DNA of 64,000 nt from Brachynemurus nebulosus (GCA_035578155.1 JAPWDM010000003.1:23834916-23898915), one strand, 5' to 3'; shown: positions 36,692-47,187, counted from the first letter of the stretch. Notes: generated by a model not told the origin, from the sequence alone. Numbers and translations are program-made.

Positions 36692-36716
36692 AATTTTGCT
36701 CATCACTAGTTTTCAC

Positions 36717-37051
36717 GGAATAAAATAAAAGAACACACGATTACAATAAATGTATTATTTGGGAAAATGCGATTTTGAATATTAGAAGAGTTTTCGAATT
36801 TTTAAAAAATGAATAAATAAATGTTTCAATTTACAGAGACTAGTAGAATTAAATAGGTGGATATTTAAATGACAGAAACTTTAATAGTTAAGTCGCCAGC
36901 GCTCCCACCAAGGCCTTGTATCTTGTAATTAAAAAATAAAAATATTCCAAAAAATTATTTAATTAATTAAATTAAATAAAAATAATGGGAAGAAAAGAAA
37001 TTCGAAAGCAAAAAATTTCACAATCAATCAACTTTAATTTGCCACAATAAT

Positions 37052-37090
<39 letters not shown>

Positions 37091-37892
37091 GAACCTACTA
37101 TTTGATTATATTCTTCTGAAAATTTTATTCTCATAATTTCCAGACAGGAATTTCAAGATAGTTCGGATAGAAAAACCGTCAGAATTTTTGTCGTGTTCTT
37201 ATGTATGCACAATTATAACAAATCCTCTTAAATCTAAACACGGTGATAGTAAGCAAAGAGCCAAAGAGGTCTAGATTGTTTTCACGTTTCTCAAGAATCC
37301 TAAAAGTACTAAAGGCATGAATAGTTCAAAATATTTTTATGTTTAGAATTTTTTACATGACTAATTTTTGAGTCTTCTGGTTTTTCAACAATTTAAAAAC
37401 AAATTTTAATTATTCATAGTATTTTGTAACAACATTACAAGTTATTTTAAAACCTTTTTTTTTAACACAAAAGAAATAGAGAGGTACTGTAAAATATGAT
37501 TGGACATAATATAATTAAATTATATTGAAGACTAGTAGGTGTTATATAAAATTTATATTGCTAACATTTGGTAACATAAATGTCAATTTCACTATTTTTA
37601 TAAAAATAATAATGTATGCAGATGTAGGTTTCATACTTCGTTTATAAATACATATTCTGTCATAATGAACTAATATAACCAACAAAAGTGGTTTTTGTTT
37701 TGCGACAATAGTTAAAAGTTTCATAGATGAATGAAAATTATAATTTCTTCTTTTTCATGTATTTTATTAGATTTTAAGTAATTTCCGCGTTTATAAATAT
37801 ATTTAAATAATACACTTTTTTCATTTAGCGAAAAAAAACGCTTCATTTGACGTTTTGACGTGTTAAGCTAATGTGTCTATTTTAAAGAGAAA
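36717..37892. other. AT-rich DNA with poly-T tract
   Basis: A T-run of about 34 bases lies at 37052-37085 after CCACAATAATTGA. It could be the A-tail of a minus-strand retroposed sequence, but no body or target duplication is recognised. Otherwise nothing is seen. Confidence 0.45.
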
Positions 37893-38455
37893 TCTATTTA
37901 ATAAATTTCTAACACTGACTGACTGACAGACAACGCACAGCCTAAACCGTTGGGTTTAGAAGAATGAAATTTTGCATAGGAGGTCACTATGTAACGTAGG
38001 TGAGCACTAAGAAAGGATTTTTGAAAATTCGCCCTCTAAGTGGGTTAAATCGGGAATGCAAATTTTTATGGAAATTCGTTATTTCTGAAGTTAGAAAAAT
38101 ATGTTACTATGGATATTAAAATAAGTAACTAATACCTTATTTAATTAATCTTTAACTTTGACTGACAGACGTGGCACAACCTAAACTGTTGGGTTTAGAA
38201 GGACGAAATTAAGCACAGGAGTTATGAAAATTGGCGTTTAGGCTTCTATTTATAAATAAAAATCAGTTGTTTCTGGAAATTTATTCCCTAAGGAGTTAAA
38301 ACAGAAAATGAAAGTTCATATGGGAAGTTCGTCATTTTTGAAGTTAGAAACGTGAATATTGATTTAGGCTTTTGAAAAACATTAAAAGTGAGCAGAAAGT
38401 GAGTACCTAATAAAAAGATGTTGTCGATGGGAAATCCCATCGCGCATACGGCTAG
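37893..38455 (+). mobile_element. Helitron-like non-autonomous element, copy 2
   Basis: It begins TCTATTTAATAAATTTCTAA after an A and ends CGCATACGGCTAG before a T. Just upstream of the end is a perfect hairpin, CGATGGGAAATCCCATCG (38425-38442), placed 9 bases before CTAG. Terminal TC and CTRR, a 3' hairpin and no target duplication are Helitron hallmarks. The internal unit with CTGACAGAC and GTTGGGTTTAGAAG occurs twice (from 37914 and 38160), making it longer than copy 1. No coding sequence. Confidence 0.8.
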
Positions 38456-38549
38456 TCATTAATAGGTATATTATACGCTCATATGTAATAGGCTCATTAA
38501 AAGTGGTTAAGTAACTGAATAAATATGAAAATGTACTGCCAGTGACGTA

Positions 38550-38615
38550 CGGGTGTGACATACAGCTTCCTCGTACTCGTAACAAAGTCGTATCCAATCT
38601 TTAAAGTGATTTTGT
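38550..38615 (+). repeat. Dispersed repeat E, copy 2
   Basis: GACATACAGCTTCCTCGTAC and CCAATCTTTAAAGTGATTTT match the copy at 19884-19960. Confidence 0.55.
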
Positions 38616-39326
38616 GTTTAAATTGCTTCTGGATGGAATGCAATGGATATTGTGTAAAAATTTTCAGATCGATTGTATATAAGATTTCTTTAGAAAAAAT
38701 TTTGAAAATGTGTCTTTTTTTAGATTTTAGCTCTTTGGTCTTTGGTCTTAAGTTTTCTGATGGTAGCGTATATGAATTCTGTTGTCGAACAAAAGACAAA
38801 TGTTAACTATGATGGAAGCGCCGTGAAACAAGACTTTACCTTGGAGATAATATATGTTGATGCACGATGATTTACAGAATACTTGATAACATCATTAGTC
38901 ATTAGTTGTTAAAACATGCTTAAAACTGAAGACGAGAATTTTAGATTTTGAATTTTAAATATTGAAATTCTCAAACGAAAGAGAAATCAATAAATTATGT
39001 TTGAACCACTACTACCCCTATCTATACAGTGCTCATGGTTTAAAACTTGTAATAATTCTTTAAGAGAATAGAAAAAACCAAATTCTAACAAATTGTTCTT
39101 TCAAATTGTTTTCTCTCTTTACCTACAAAACAAATGAAAATGAGACGTACTGTACACTGGTGTACGATTCGCTAGAGTCAAATTAGAACGTACTTTTATA
39201 GTTAATTTCTCAACTTTTTTTCAAATAATATTATACCTAATAGCAATCTTTCACTCAAATAATTAGATTTTTTTTTATAATTTTTCAAAAAAATAAATAA
39301 ATAAATAAATTATATGATACCGTCAA
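38616..39326. other. AT-rich DNA, nothing recognised
   Basis: Overlapping frames on both strands at 38497-38806 have no motif. No shared repeat beyond repeat E. Confidence 0.4.
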
Positions 39327-39328
39327 TA

Positions 39329-40274
39329 GGGGACGGACGGGCAAGACGGAGAGGTCAGGCAAAAAGAATAATAGCCTAATTGAACTAGTTAGATGTATGA
39401 TTGACTCAGATATAATATCATCTGCTTCTTCACTTTGCACTTAATGGGATCATTTGTCAAAAGGAGGCACTGTAGTTTATTTGCGTGTTTAGTGGCCGAA
39501 AAACTTTTGACGAGAAAAAAATCAATAAATAAAGATAAGTAATTTACAAATTATTTCTTTGTGTATTGCAGTTTTTTATTTTTAATGATTTCTGTAATTT
39601 GTATGATCATTACAAGCAACAAATTCGTGCTCGTAGTTAGTTTGAATCTATTAGTTTGTAATTGTAGGTTAAGTTAGTTAAAAATGTGCTTGGCGGGCAA
39701 AATGGAGTCAGGCAAAATGAATAATAAAATGAAGCTACTCTAGTCAAAAAGAAAATTGTTTTAAATAATCCCGGATTTTCCAATGAAAAAGAAAAGAAAA
39801 TTCGTTTAAAAAAGATAGAGTCAATCATAGAAAATTAAAAAGATAATAATTTTTGTACTGTCTGTCAAGAAAAATACATATATCCGCAATAGAAGACTGG
39901 ATACAATATAATTTTTGCCAGGAATGGATCCATGAAGCGTGTCCTTTATACACAGGTCGATCTTCCTTTTGCGATCGTCGTCGTCGTCCTTTTGCGATAA
40001 TTGCGACGATTAATTAATTAATTTTTATTAGTATTAGTTTTGCCCGTCCAAGATATTCATTTTACCCGCCCTAGTAGGGCAAAAAGAATAATTGCAACTT
40101 TTTGTTCCAGTCATTTTTAATGTGGTAAGATAAGAATTTTTGTTAATTTTCTGTTTACTTTATTAATCTTAAGTAACTGAAGACTTGTTATCTTGAGATA
40201 AATAAATAATTTTGTTGTAATTTCATATTTTTTTAGAGATCAAATTAGCAGATCCTTCTTGCCCGTCCGTCCCC
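39329..40274 (+). mobile_element. Pogo-like element, TA-flanked, degenerate
   Basis: The ends GGGGACGGACGGGCAAGA and its inverted copy are flanked by TA at 39327-39328 and 40275-40276, the pogo/Tc1/mariner target. The phrase GGGCAAAA(A/T)GAATAAT recurs internally. A remnant of a C-terminal zinc-binding segment typical of some pogo-like transposases lies at 39851-39977. At 946 bp the DDE core has been lost. Confidence 0.75.
39851..39977 (+). pseudogene. Pogo-like transposase C-terminal zinc-finger remnant
   Basis: One frame gives FCTVCQEKY (C-x2-C) up to a stop at 39890-39892. A shifted frame continues EDWIQYNFCQEWIHEACPLY and TGRSSFCD. The order C-x2-C, then W-I-Q, C-x2-W-x-H-x2-C, then TG..FC, matches the PHD-like tail found after the DDE domain in many insect pogo-type transposases. 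One expected Cys (after WIQ) reads Tyr. The frameshift, stop and missing core make it a pseudogene. Family recognition is from pattern only. Confidence 0.55.
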
Positions 40275-40276
40275 TA

Positions 40277-40598
40277 CTAAATATTGCTGATTTTCGATAA
40301 TAATTATGCAAAATTTATTATTTATTAAAAAGATGATTTTAATATAAAATTTATATTATTATAATTATTACTAGTTTATTACATTAATTTGACTGATATG
40401 ATTATTGTTGGTTACTGCAAAATTTAATTTATAATTTTTTTATAATCAACAAATTAATTTTTTAAATTGATTTTCTCACTTGATTGAAAATTATATATTT
40501 TGAATAGCTAATTTTACTTTATAGTTATAATAATTTATAACCTATTTTATAGATTTGATGTTTAATAGTAAATTTGTAATATACACGATCTGTTATAA
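40277..40598. other. AT-rich DNA, nothing recognised
   Basis: Only A/T-rich sequence between two elements. Confidence 0.4.
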
Positions 40599-40602
40599 TT
40601 AA

Positions 40603-40815
40603 CCCTAGAATCATACGTACTCGTCAAAACGACGAACGAACTTCTCTACCTGCTCCAATACTACAACTTGTCGGTGCTTGCTTGCTGTGAAACTTCTGTT
40701 ATCTAATTTATTTGTTATTATAACACATAAGACGTATAAATTTTGCTTATAGCTATTGTCGTTTTTTTTTTTTTTATACTGAAATAGTGTGCGTCAAAAG
40801 GACGACGATGTATGA
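40603..40815. mobile_element. piggyBac-type MITE
   Basis: TTAA at 40599-40602 is followed by CCCTAGAATCATACG, matching the CCCTAGAA start of piggyBac ends. The right side ends at TTAA 40816-40819. Subterminal ATCATACGTACTCGTCAAAA pairs with the inverted right side ATCATACATCGTCGTCCTTT. The right end has lost the CTAGGG tip. The element is 213 bp with no transposase. Confidence 0.7.
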
Positions 40816-40819
40816 TTAA

Positions 40820-41494
40820 CCCACATTTGTTTTTAAAGATTTTGTACTCCACCTATAAAAGTGTTCCTAATTTTTCTAAAATTTATTAAAGATACGGATG
40901 CTATAATTAATTTATTCAATGATTATGATAATGTGAAAGATAATTACAGCTGTTTGACTTATAGAGACGACATAATACTGAAGTTTGAATATATTGAATC
41001 GAAAACTAAAGAATGCGTTTCAAGTGACTTAATAAAAGGTTAACAATTTATTTTATGAAAAATAGATTGGGATTATGGGATTCTCTACATACGATTTAAT
41101 TTATTATAATTAGTTTTTTGATTTGTGATTTAATTAAAAATAAAAAGTCATACAAAGGAAGTAGTGAGTGATAGCGGTTAGTGGATATTATTGCTACCGG
41201 GGATTCGTATAGATATGCATACTATGAATCGTTCGTAGATCAATATGACTCCATATCTAACTTATACAATTGTCTTTGTTGAATAAATTTTGTTCGTAAA
41301 CCTCGTCTTTTCCACACTTCTCAGTCCGAAGAACAACCGTTAAGATCGATCATAATCAATGATCACACATGTATGTGATGTTACTATGGACGGGTATTGT
41401 ATTTTAATTATTTATTTACATCTTTTTTGTAAATAAATAATTAATTTTTTAAATATTTTTTTGTCATTTATTGTTACTGACGTTGTGTATATTT
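40820..41494. other. AT-rich DNA with a repeat C fragment
   Basis: CCGTTAAGATCGATCATAAT and AATGATCACACATGTATGTG near 41335-41383 resemble repeat C at 11620-11650. The 60-codon frame at 40861-41043 reads acidic but has no recognised motif. Confidence 0.35.
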
Positions 41495-41583
41495 CGATTG
41501 TTAGCGAATTTCCAGAATGGAATTCAGCTATTACAGCCACTGTCATAACGCAACCTGAGCTCGGGACTATGACATATAAAAAA

Positions 41584-41637
<54 letters not shown>
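41495..41637 (+). mobile_element. Family X left half with (TA)n tract
   Basis: GCGAATTTCCAGAATGGAAT and TCAGCTATTACAGCCACTGT match the left halves at 49672 and 58133. The TA tract (41588-41637) follows a shortened join. Beyond the tract the sequence is not X; it starts CACTAGCGGAAATAATTAAA. Confidence 0.7.
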
Positions 41638-41640
<3 letters not shown>

Positions 41641-42589
41641 TAGCGGAAATAATTAAAGGATCAAAAAAAAAATTCCAAATTTTTAGTGAGTTTTCGAATG
41701 GCTGTATCTTTGAAAAATGGTCGTATCGGAGTCGTAAGCAAAGCAATTTAAAGCTGGAAGTTTCTAGTTTTCAGATCTTGCGATAAAAAAATTTTCAAAG
41801 CAACGTGTACCGCTCAATCCTAATAAGTACACTGAAAAGAAAATTTCTGAAATTTTTTCGGTTTCTTTTTTTAGTCCACGGACTTGGAAAAAAATTTTCC
41901 GACTTAACCACCATATGGACCGGATAACTTGTTCATTCTTAATTTCAAATATAATTTAATTTAATTGTTCAATCAGCTTTAATTTGCTTTTTTTTAGACC
42001 TTTATACGACTACTTCCCGCTGAGATATCGGACTTTGAATGGAAAAGGATTGTTTCGCCTTTGACCATCGATACCTCAGCAACCAATGATCACACAGAAA
42101 ATTAAAGGTGTGTTTCGAAAACTCGAATAAATTCTCTACAAGGATTAGCCATTGTTTTTTCAGAAAAAAATTTTTTGCATACTCTACATGAATTTGAAAA
42201 ATCAAGAAAAAAAGAGCTTTTGGGGGCTTTTTGGAAAATCAAGCGCTGAATTAAAAATTTCGAGAAAACCATTGATGTTAAGTGTGCCTATTACAGTTCA
42301 ATATACCCACAAAAACCCCACCGAGTGTCAATTGAATCCATCCAGCCGTTTTTTTGTTTCATTCGATTGAATTTTTGAAAAAATTAATGGATCATTTTTT
42401 TACTCTTAAACTTTCATAATCTTGAACAAAATGAAAAAAATTTTTTTTTCAGCTTTTTTCACATTTTTATCAACAACAGTATTTTTAAATTTATAAAAAA
42501 AAAAAAATTTCTTAAAAAATTTCCAAAAAAAAATTTTTTTATAAAATTTTTCAAGAAAATTTTTGAAAAATTTTTTCAAAAAATTCGTA
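41638..42589. other. Unassigned repeat-like segment starting CACTAGCGGAAATAA
   Basis: The start CACTAGCGGAAATAATTAAA right after a TA looks like a Tc1/mariner-type terminus, but no matching opposite end was found. The segment has sentence-like insect repeat character (TTTTCGAATGGCTGTATC, ACCACCATATGGACCGGATA) and no coding capacity. Confidence 0.3.
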
Positions 42590-42905
42590 AAAAATTTTAC
42601 GAATGCACGAAAACTCTCGAACGAAACGTCCTACTTTTACGAAATTTTGGTGAAAATATTGGAAGTCCCAAACCGTTGGACAAGTTCGTTAACCAGGCAC
42701 GTCCGATGCCTGAAACATGGTTTTTTTTGGAAATTTTCGTGACAAAAATTAGTTTTTTGCCAAAATTTCCCTTTATTCAAAAATTTTTGCGACATTTTTT
42801 ACACCATTGAAACGAGGAGAAAAAAACACATAAAAAAGGTCTTTACACTATTATTCTATGTCAACTAGTTTCCGAGAAAAACAAATTTTTTAAACGGAAA
42901 TTCGC
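42590..42905 (+). mobile_element. Family X right half joined to a SINE tail
   Basis: Carries AACTCTCGAACGAAACGTCC, TTGGAAGTCCCAAACCGTTG and CAACTAGTTTCCGAGAAAAA, then GGAAATTCGC. Instead of the usual TATGTTATGC terminus it continues into AATCCCAGCCG, the 3' part of a tRNA-like sequence. The join falls in the shared TTCG motif. Confidence 0.7.
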
Positions 42906-42960
42906 AATCCCAGCCGATCAAGTTTGATAATTTTTCGAACACTATGTGAATCTTAATTAA
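42906..42960 (+). repeat. 5'-truncated copy of the tRNA-derived SINE
   Basis: AATCCCAGCCG, AGTTTGATAATTTTTCGAAC and ACTATGTGAATCTTAATT match the body that follows the tRNA-like head at 44742-44797. Confidence 0.6.
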
Positions 42961-43028
42961 CATACTGAATTAGCCATACATGCCAAAGTAAATCGAGTGT
43001 TCAAGTATCAGGTAAAGCTGGACACTAA

Positions 43029-44513
43029 CAAGTAAAGGTCCCGAGGCCGGACCTATCGATTTTGATGAAACTTAAATATGTTGTAGAACACTAAAAACTA
43101 AGGGACACGTATTTCTTTTTATCTGCGGAAAAACGGTTTGAAGGGGTGAAATCGCCCTCCAAAAATTGGGGTAAAAATTTAATTTTTCAAATATCTCGAA
43201 AACAGTAAGAGATAGAGCAAAAGTTTGAATTGGCGATATTACTCTTTTTTAAAGAGCTATCTATTGATATGCAATTTGTTCAAATTACATCAACAGGGGT
43301 GGTTGGGGGTTAAAATTTTGGGGTTAATTTTACAAAAAGGGGGTGAAAAATAAACAATATAAAAATTTTGTTTATAGATTTGAAATCTACGTCAAAAAAT
43401 CTAGTTGACCTGTTTTTGCTCAATATCCTAATATTAAATCTAGGGGTAGTTAACTAGAGGGTGACTATGTCGAATAATCGTACTATTTGGGTATTTCAAG
43501 AAGTTCTTCTTCATGGAAAACAGCTTAAGACAATTAGAATAACGTAGAAATGAAATTCTCGAATTCAAAGTTGAGTTTGAGCAACATTGGAGAGGGGGTG
43601 AGTCACCCTCTTAAATTACATACTACTTTACATACACTAATTTTTGCAATTAACACACTGACAGGGGGTAATAATGTCACAATAGATGGTTCTGAAGTTA
43701 GACTATCGTATGTAAGGTTTTTACTAGGTTTCGTTATTTTAGGTTAGGTTATGTAATTTTCGGTATCGATAATTTTCGATAAGGAAAACTATAATATCCA
43801 TTAAAAAACAAACCTAATAAAGACCTTACATATGATAATCCAACTTCAGAACCACTTATTGTGACATTATTTTACCCACTATCAGTGTGTTAATAGCAAA
43901 AATTAGTGTATATAAACTAGTATGTAATTTAAGAGGGTGATCACCCCCTCTCCAATGTTGCTCAAACTCAATTTTGAATTCGAGAATTTCATTTCTACGT
44001 TATTCTAATTGCCTTAAGCTATTTTCCATGAAGAAGAACTTCTTGAAATACCCAAATAGTACGATTATTCGACATAGTCACCCTCTTGTTAACTACCCCT
44101 AGACTTAATATTAGGGCATTGAGCAAAAACAGGTCAATTAGATTTTTTGACGTAGATTTCAAATCTGTAAACAAAATTTTTATATTGTTTATCTTTCACC
44201 CCCTTTTTGCAAAATTAACCCCCAAATTTTAATCCCCAACCACCCCTGTTGATGTAATTTGAACAAATTGCATATCAATAGATAGCTCTTTAAAAAAGAG
44301 CAATATCGACAATTTAAACTTTTGCTCTATCTCTTACTGTTTTCGAGATATTTGAAAAATTAAATTTTTACCCCAATTTTTGGAGGGCGATTTCACCCCT
44401 TCAAACCGTTTTTCCGCAGATAAAAAAAAATACGTGTCCCTTAGTTTTTAGTGTTCTACAATATATTTAAGTTTCATCGAAATCGATAGGTCCGGCCTCG
44501 GGACCTTTACTTG
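43029..44513. mobile_element. Near-contiguous foldback element, TAA-flanked
   Basis: The arms (43029 to about 43727, and about 43806 to 44513) are near-identical reverse complements with a spacer of only ~80 bp. They begin CAAGTAAAGGTCCCGAGGCC and end in the inverted match. TAA at 43026-43028 and 44514-44516 gives a 3 bp duplication. Internal blocks such as CCCCCAAAATTTTAACCCCC-like runs and TTTTTGCTCAATATCC pair across the axis. The transcript would fold into a ~700 bp hairpin. No reading frame with a motif. Confidence 0.85.
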
Positions 44514-44685
44514 TAAGTGAACATATGAATATTGGTGTATGTATAAATACGAACAAAAGTTCGCCATACATTAACAATGTTTCACAGGCACTCGATTACA
44601 TTTGAAATTAAAAATATAATTGCGTCTCGCATTAAAGAGAGGCTGTGTTTGATTGATTATCAGATTGGAATGGCACTGGAACAAG
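44514..44685. other. Short unassigned stretch upstream of the SINE head
   Basis: No feature recognised. Confidence 0.3.
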
Positions 44686-44757
44686 CGGTCGGTGGCCTAA
44701 TTGGTAAGGCGCTTGGCTAGCAACCAAGAGATCCGAGTTCGAATCCCAGCCGAAACA
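44686..44757 (+). ncRNA. tRNA-like SINE head (anticodon AGC)
   Basis: An A-box TGGCCTAATTGG at 44693 and a B-box GTTCGAATC at 44737 fit Pol III promoters. The D stem (GCCT/AGGC) and the 5 bp anticodon stem (CTTGG/CCAAG) pair fully around loop CTAGCAA, anticodon AGC (Ala). The T stem pairs at 3 of 5 positions and the acceptor at about 4 of 7. That degeneration plus the repeated downstream body (CAGTTTGATAATTTTTC) makes it a tRNA-derived SINE or tRNA pseudogene rather than a working tRNA gene. Confidence 0.65.
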
Positions 44758-44980
44758 GTTTGATAATTTTTCAAACACTATGTGAATTTTAATTCTTATT
44801 CTATGTCAACCAGTTTCCGAGAAAAACTAATTTTTTAAACGGAAATTCGCTGTTTTTTTAAAAAAATTTTTATTAAAAACCGGCACATGTTGAATTTCCG
44901 GATTGCCCCACAAAATACTGCCGGAACCTGGAGATGTTTACTGCGTAAATGTACGGTTTGCATAGTGTTAAAATGTGCAA
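44758..44980 (+). repeat. SINE body, X fragment and repeat C, in series
   Basis: Bases 44758-44797 repeat the SINE body. 44800-44853 carries the X block CAGTTTCCGAGAAAAACTAA and GGAAATTCGCTG. 44890-44980 carries GGAACCTGGAGATGTTTACT and TGTTAAAATG, similar to repeat C. Confidence 0.5.
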
Positions 44981-46608
44981 AATTGAGTTAAATATGCTCT
45001 ATAACGATTTATGTATTTAAAGACATTAATTTTCAATTTCTTTTTATTTCATGGACTTTGTCGCATTGATTTCAGAACGACTCATGTAAACAAATTACAA
45101 ATATTAAAAATTAAAAAAGTCGGTGGAAGATCAAACGAAGGACGTGATATTACCAATTTGTCGTAAATATTTTACCGGAAGTTTTAGTTCTAATAGATAC
45201 AGTACTTTTTCTCAATAATGACACATTTGTTCAAAAGGGAGTAATTTTTTTTGTAAAAGCTATATTCACACGAACAACATCGGTGATTAAAAAAGAACGA
45301 AATTCAGAAGCGATTCAAAATCTCGCTTGCACCGAAACTGTGTAACGGAGAGCTACGTTGTTTCTACACAGCGCTTGTACCATCATATTTTAAAAGGTAT
45401 TGCTAAGGCTTATAAAAAAATTATGTAACGTTGATTTTATTGAACAGAATTGAGTTCCATCTTTTAGTGATATTTCGACACCAGGCAGAAATAGTAATAT
45501 TATCCAATTACTTTTATAGAACTCTAAAGTAGGTATTAGTATTGAATTTTTTTTTTTTTTATAGTGAAAAAAAATCAGTAGGTTATTTGGCGAAAATGTT
45601 TTATTTAAGTCTTAAACCGTGTGAAAAAGATTCATCGAAAAATGTTTGTCGTTTTTTCCCGCAAAGAATTTATAATTATTACTTATATTAAATAATCCTC
45701 TCCTCTCAAATTTAGTAAACTTTCAAACAAAAAGTATACTTGTGTTAACTTGTGATATTCTGGGTGAACCTGGGACACTCTGTAGGTATGACAGACGGAT
45801 GGAATTATCTATGTATCAATATCCGGCGCTATAATACTATAATTTTCAACTTAGATAAGTATGTACTTAAAATTCATTCATATAAAATTCTTGTAACATG
45901 AAATTTATAGTATAAGTTGAGCCAATTATTTTAAATATAAGCATAAATTTATACGTTTCCGGCCGTAAACTAGTTTTTAATTATTATTATATTTCTTAAT
46001 TCACCTTATAGTAAATAATAATTTACTATGATTTATTCTTTTAATTAAAATAAAAATAAATTTTGATCCAAAAATTCTCATTATTGTTTTTCTCATTTTA
46101 CAATCATTAGCATGTTTATGAGAGCAATTTTATAATTTGATTCATCAAAAAAAAAAGTTTCATGATATTGACGTTGCTTGAAGCGGTGGAGCTACAAAAG
46201 TTTAGCCGTCAGTTAAGTAATTTGAATTTAATGTCTGCACTTGTAAAAAAGATAATAATGTTATTTTTTTTTTAAACAAGCTAAAAGCATTTTTTTTAAT
46301 GTACCGGTTAGGTCAAATAAAAAGTGAATTTCCCAGAGGATGAATTGTTAACAAACTGTATTTGGGTGGTTCTACTTTTCAGTTGTCCTAACCATAAAAA
46401 ATAGAGAATGCTATTTAATACATTTCGCGTGACTAAAATGTAGGAAAATTATCATAGATTCGGTATCTGCAGGCCAGCAGATTATCATTATATTTCTTAT
46501 TAAAACCAATATTTTTTTGCGAATTACTGGATTCAGTCGAAATTCTTCGTGACGAAGCATACGTGACGAAGGATACAATTTTCCAACAAGATTGTTACTA
46601 ATCGTGAA
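44981..46608. other. AT-rich DNA, nothing recognised
   Basis: About 1.6 kb without coding signal or clear shared repeats. Confidence 0.45.
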
Positions 46609-46620
46609 TAGCGATCACTT

Positions 46621-46698
46621 CTTCTTTCTTCTTCCTACGGGTGGGGGGGTCCTGTCAGCCCATGCACTGATTCCCAGTGGAATATTGTGCAATAACCA
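46621..46698 (-). mobile_element. 5'-truncated LINE 3' end with 12 bp target duplication
   Basis: TAGCGATCACTT occurs at 46609-46620 and 46699-46710. Between them, on the minus strand, lie GTGCATGGGCTGACAGGACC and CCCCCCACCCGTAGG, then a GAAGAA-type tail. A long exact duplication plus a simple 3' tail and severe 5' truncation are the signs of target-primed reverse transcription. Clade not determined from 78 bp. Confidence 0.75.
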
Positions 46699-46710
46699 TA
46701 GCGATCACTT

Positions 46711-47179
46711 AGTTGAAAACTTTAATTTATCGTAAAGATTACATAATTGCAAATCATATTTACGCAAAAACGATTTGAAATTCATTAAAAAACGTAATAG
46801 TTCCAAGCAATACCTAATGAGGACATGCCGCAATAAAAGTTTGACGCCATTTTTATAAAAAAGTTAAATCGATTTAAAGTAAAATGAAGATAGGTCATCT
46901 AAATAGGACTTAATAACTTTATTTAAATAAAATAAATCACAGTTTCTTCATTTTGTATATATGTAGTTTTAACCTTCGTTATTGTGGAGACAATCTTAAT
47001 TTTTGAAGGACTTTAAAAGTAGAACCACCCATTTACTTATTCTCGTTACTTTTGACCGGGGAAAAGCTGCACAATAAAAAGTCAAACCATTACGAATTAA
47101 TATGAAAATGAAAAAACGTTGAAATTACCAAACCTTTGGATAAGTGCTTTCCAGATGCAGATGTGCCGTGATTAGTAGA
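46711..47179. other. AT-rich DNA, nothing recognised
   Basis: No gene or shared repeat seen. Confidence 0.4.
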
Positions 47180-47187
47180 AGCAGATT

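Larger units (their letters stand above)
33768..36708. mobile_element. 2.9 kb hAT element with hexamer arrays at both ends
   Basis: An exact octamer GTTTTCAC flanks the element at 33760-33767 and 36709-36716. The ends TAGTGATGAGCAAATGCAAG and, inverted, TAGTGATGAGCAAAATTAG match the hAT start pattern. Directly inside each end are arrays of the hexamer TCTTGG or its complement (33781-33950 and 36486-36691). The interior holds a family X left-half fragment (about 33964-34085), a relative of the 21895 MITE (about 34080-34290), an unassigned GGGGTGAAACTCACCCC segment, and two short coding-like frames at 35093-35490. No hAT transposase motif was found, so it is probably non-autonomous or decayed. 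Confidence 0.85.

Noticed and set aside
37052..37085. Poly-T tract as evidence of a processed pseudogene
   Set aside because: No coding or SINE body is recognised beside it and no flanking duplication was found.
40861..41043. 60-codon frame with acidic composition
   Set aside because: No recognisable motif, no splice context and no homologous segment in the window.
44686..44757. Functional tRNA-Ala(AGC) gene
   Set aside because: The acceptor and T stems are poorly paired, and the sequence continues into a body that is repeated elsewhere, so a SINE head is more likely.
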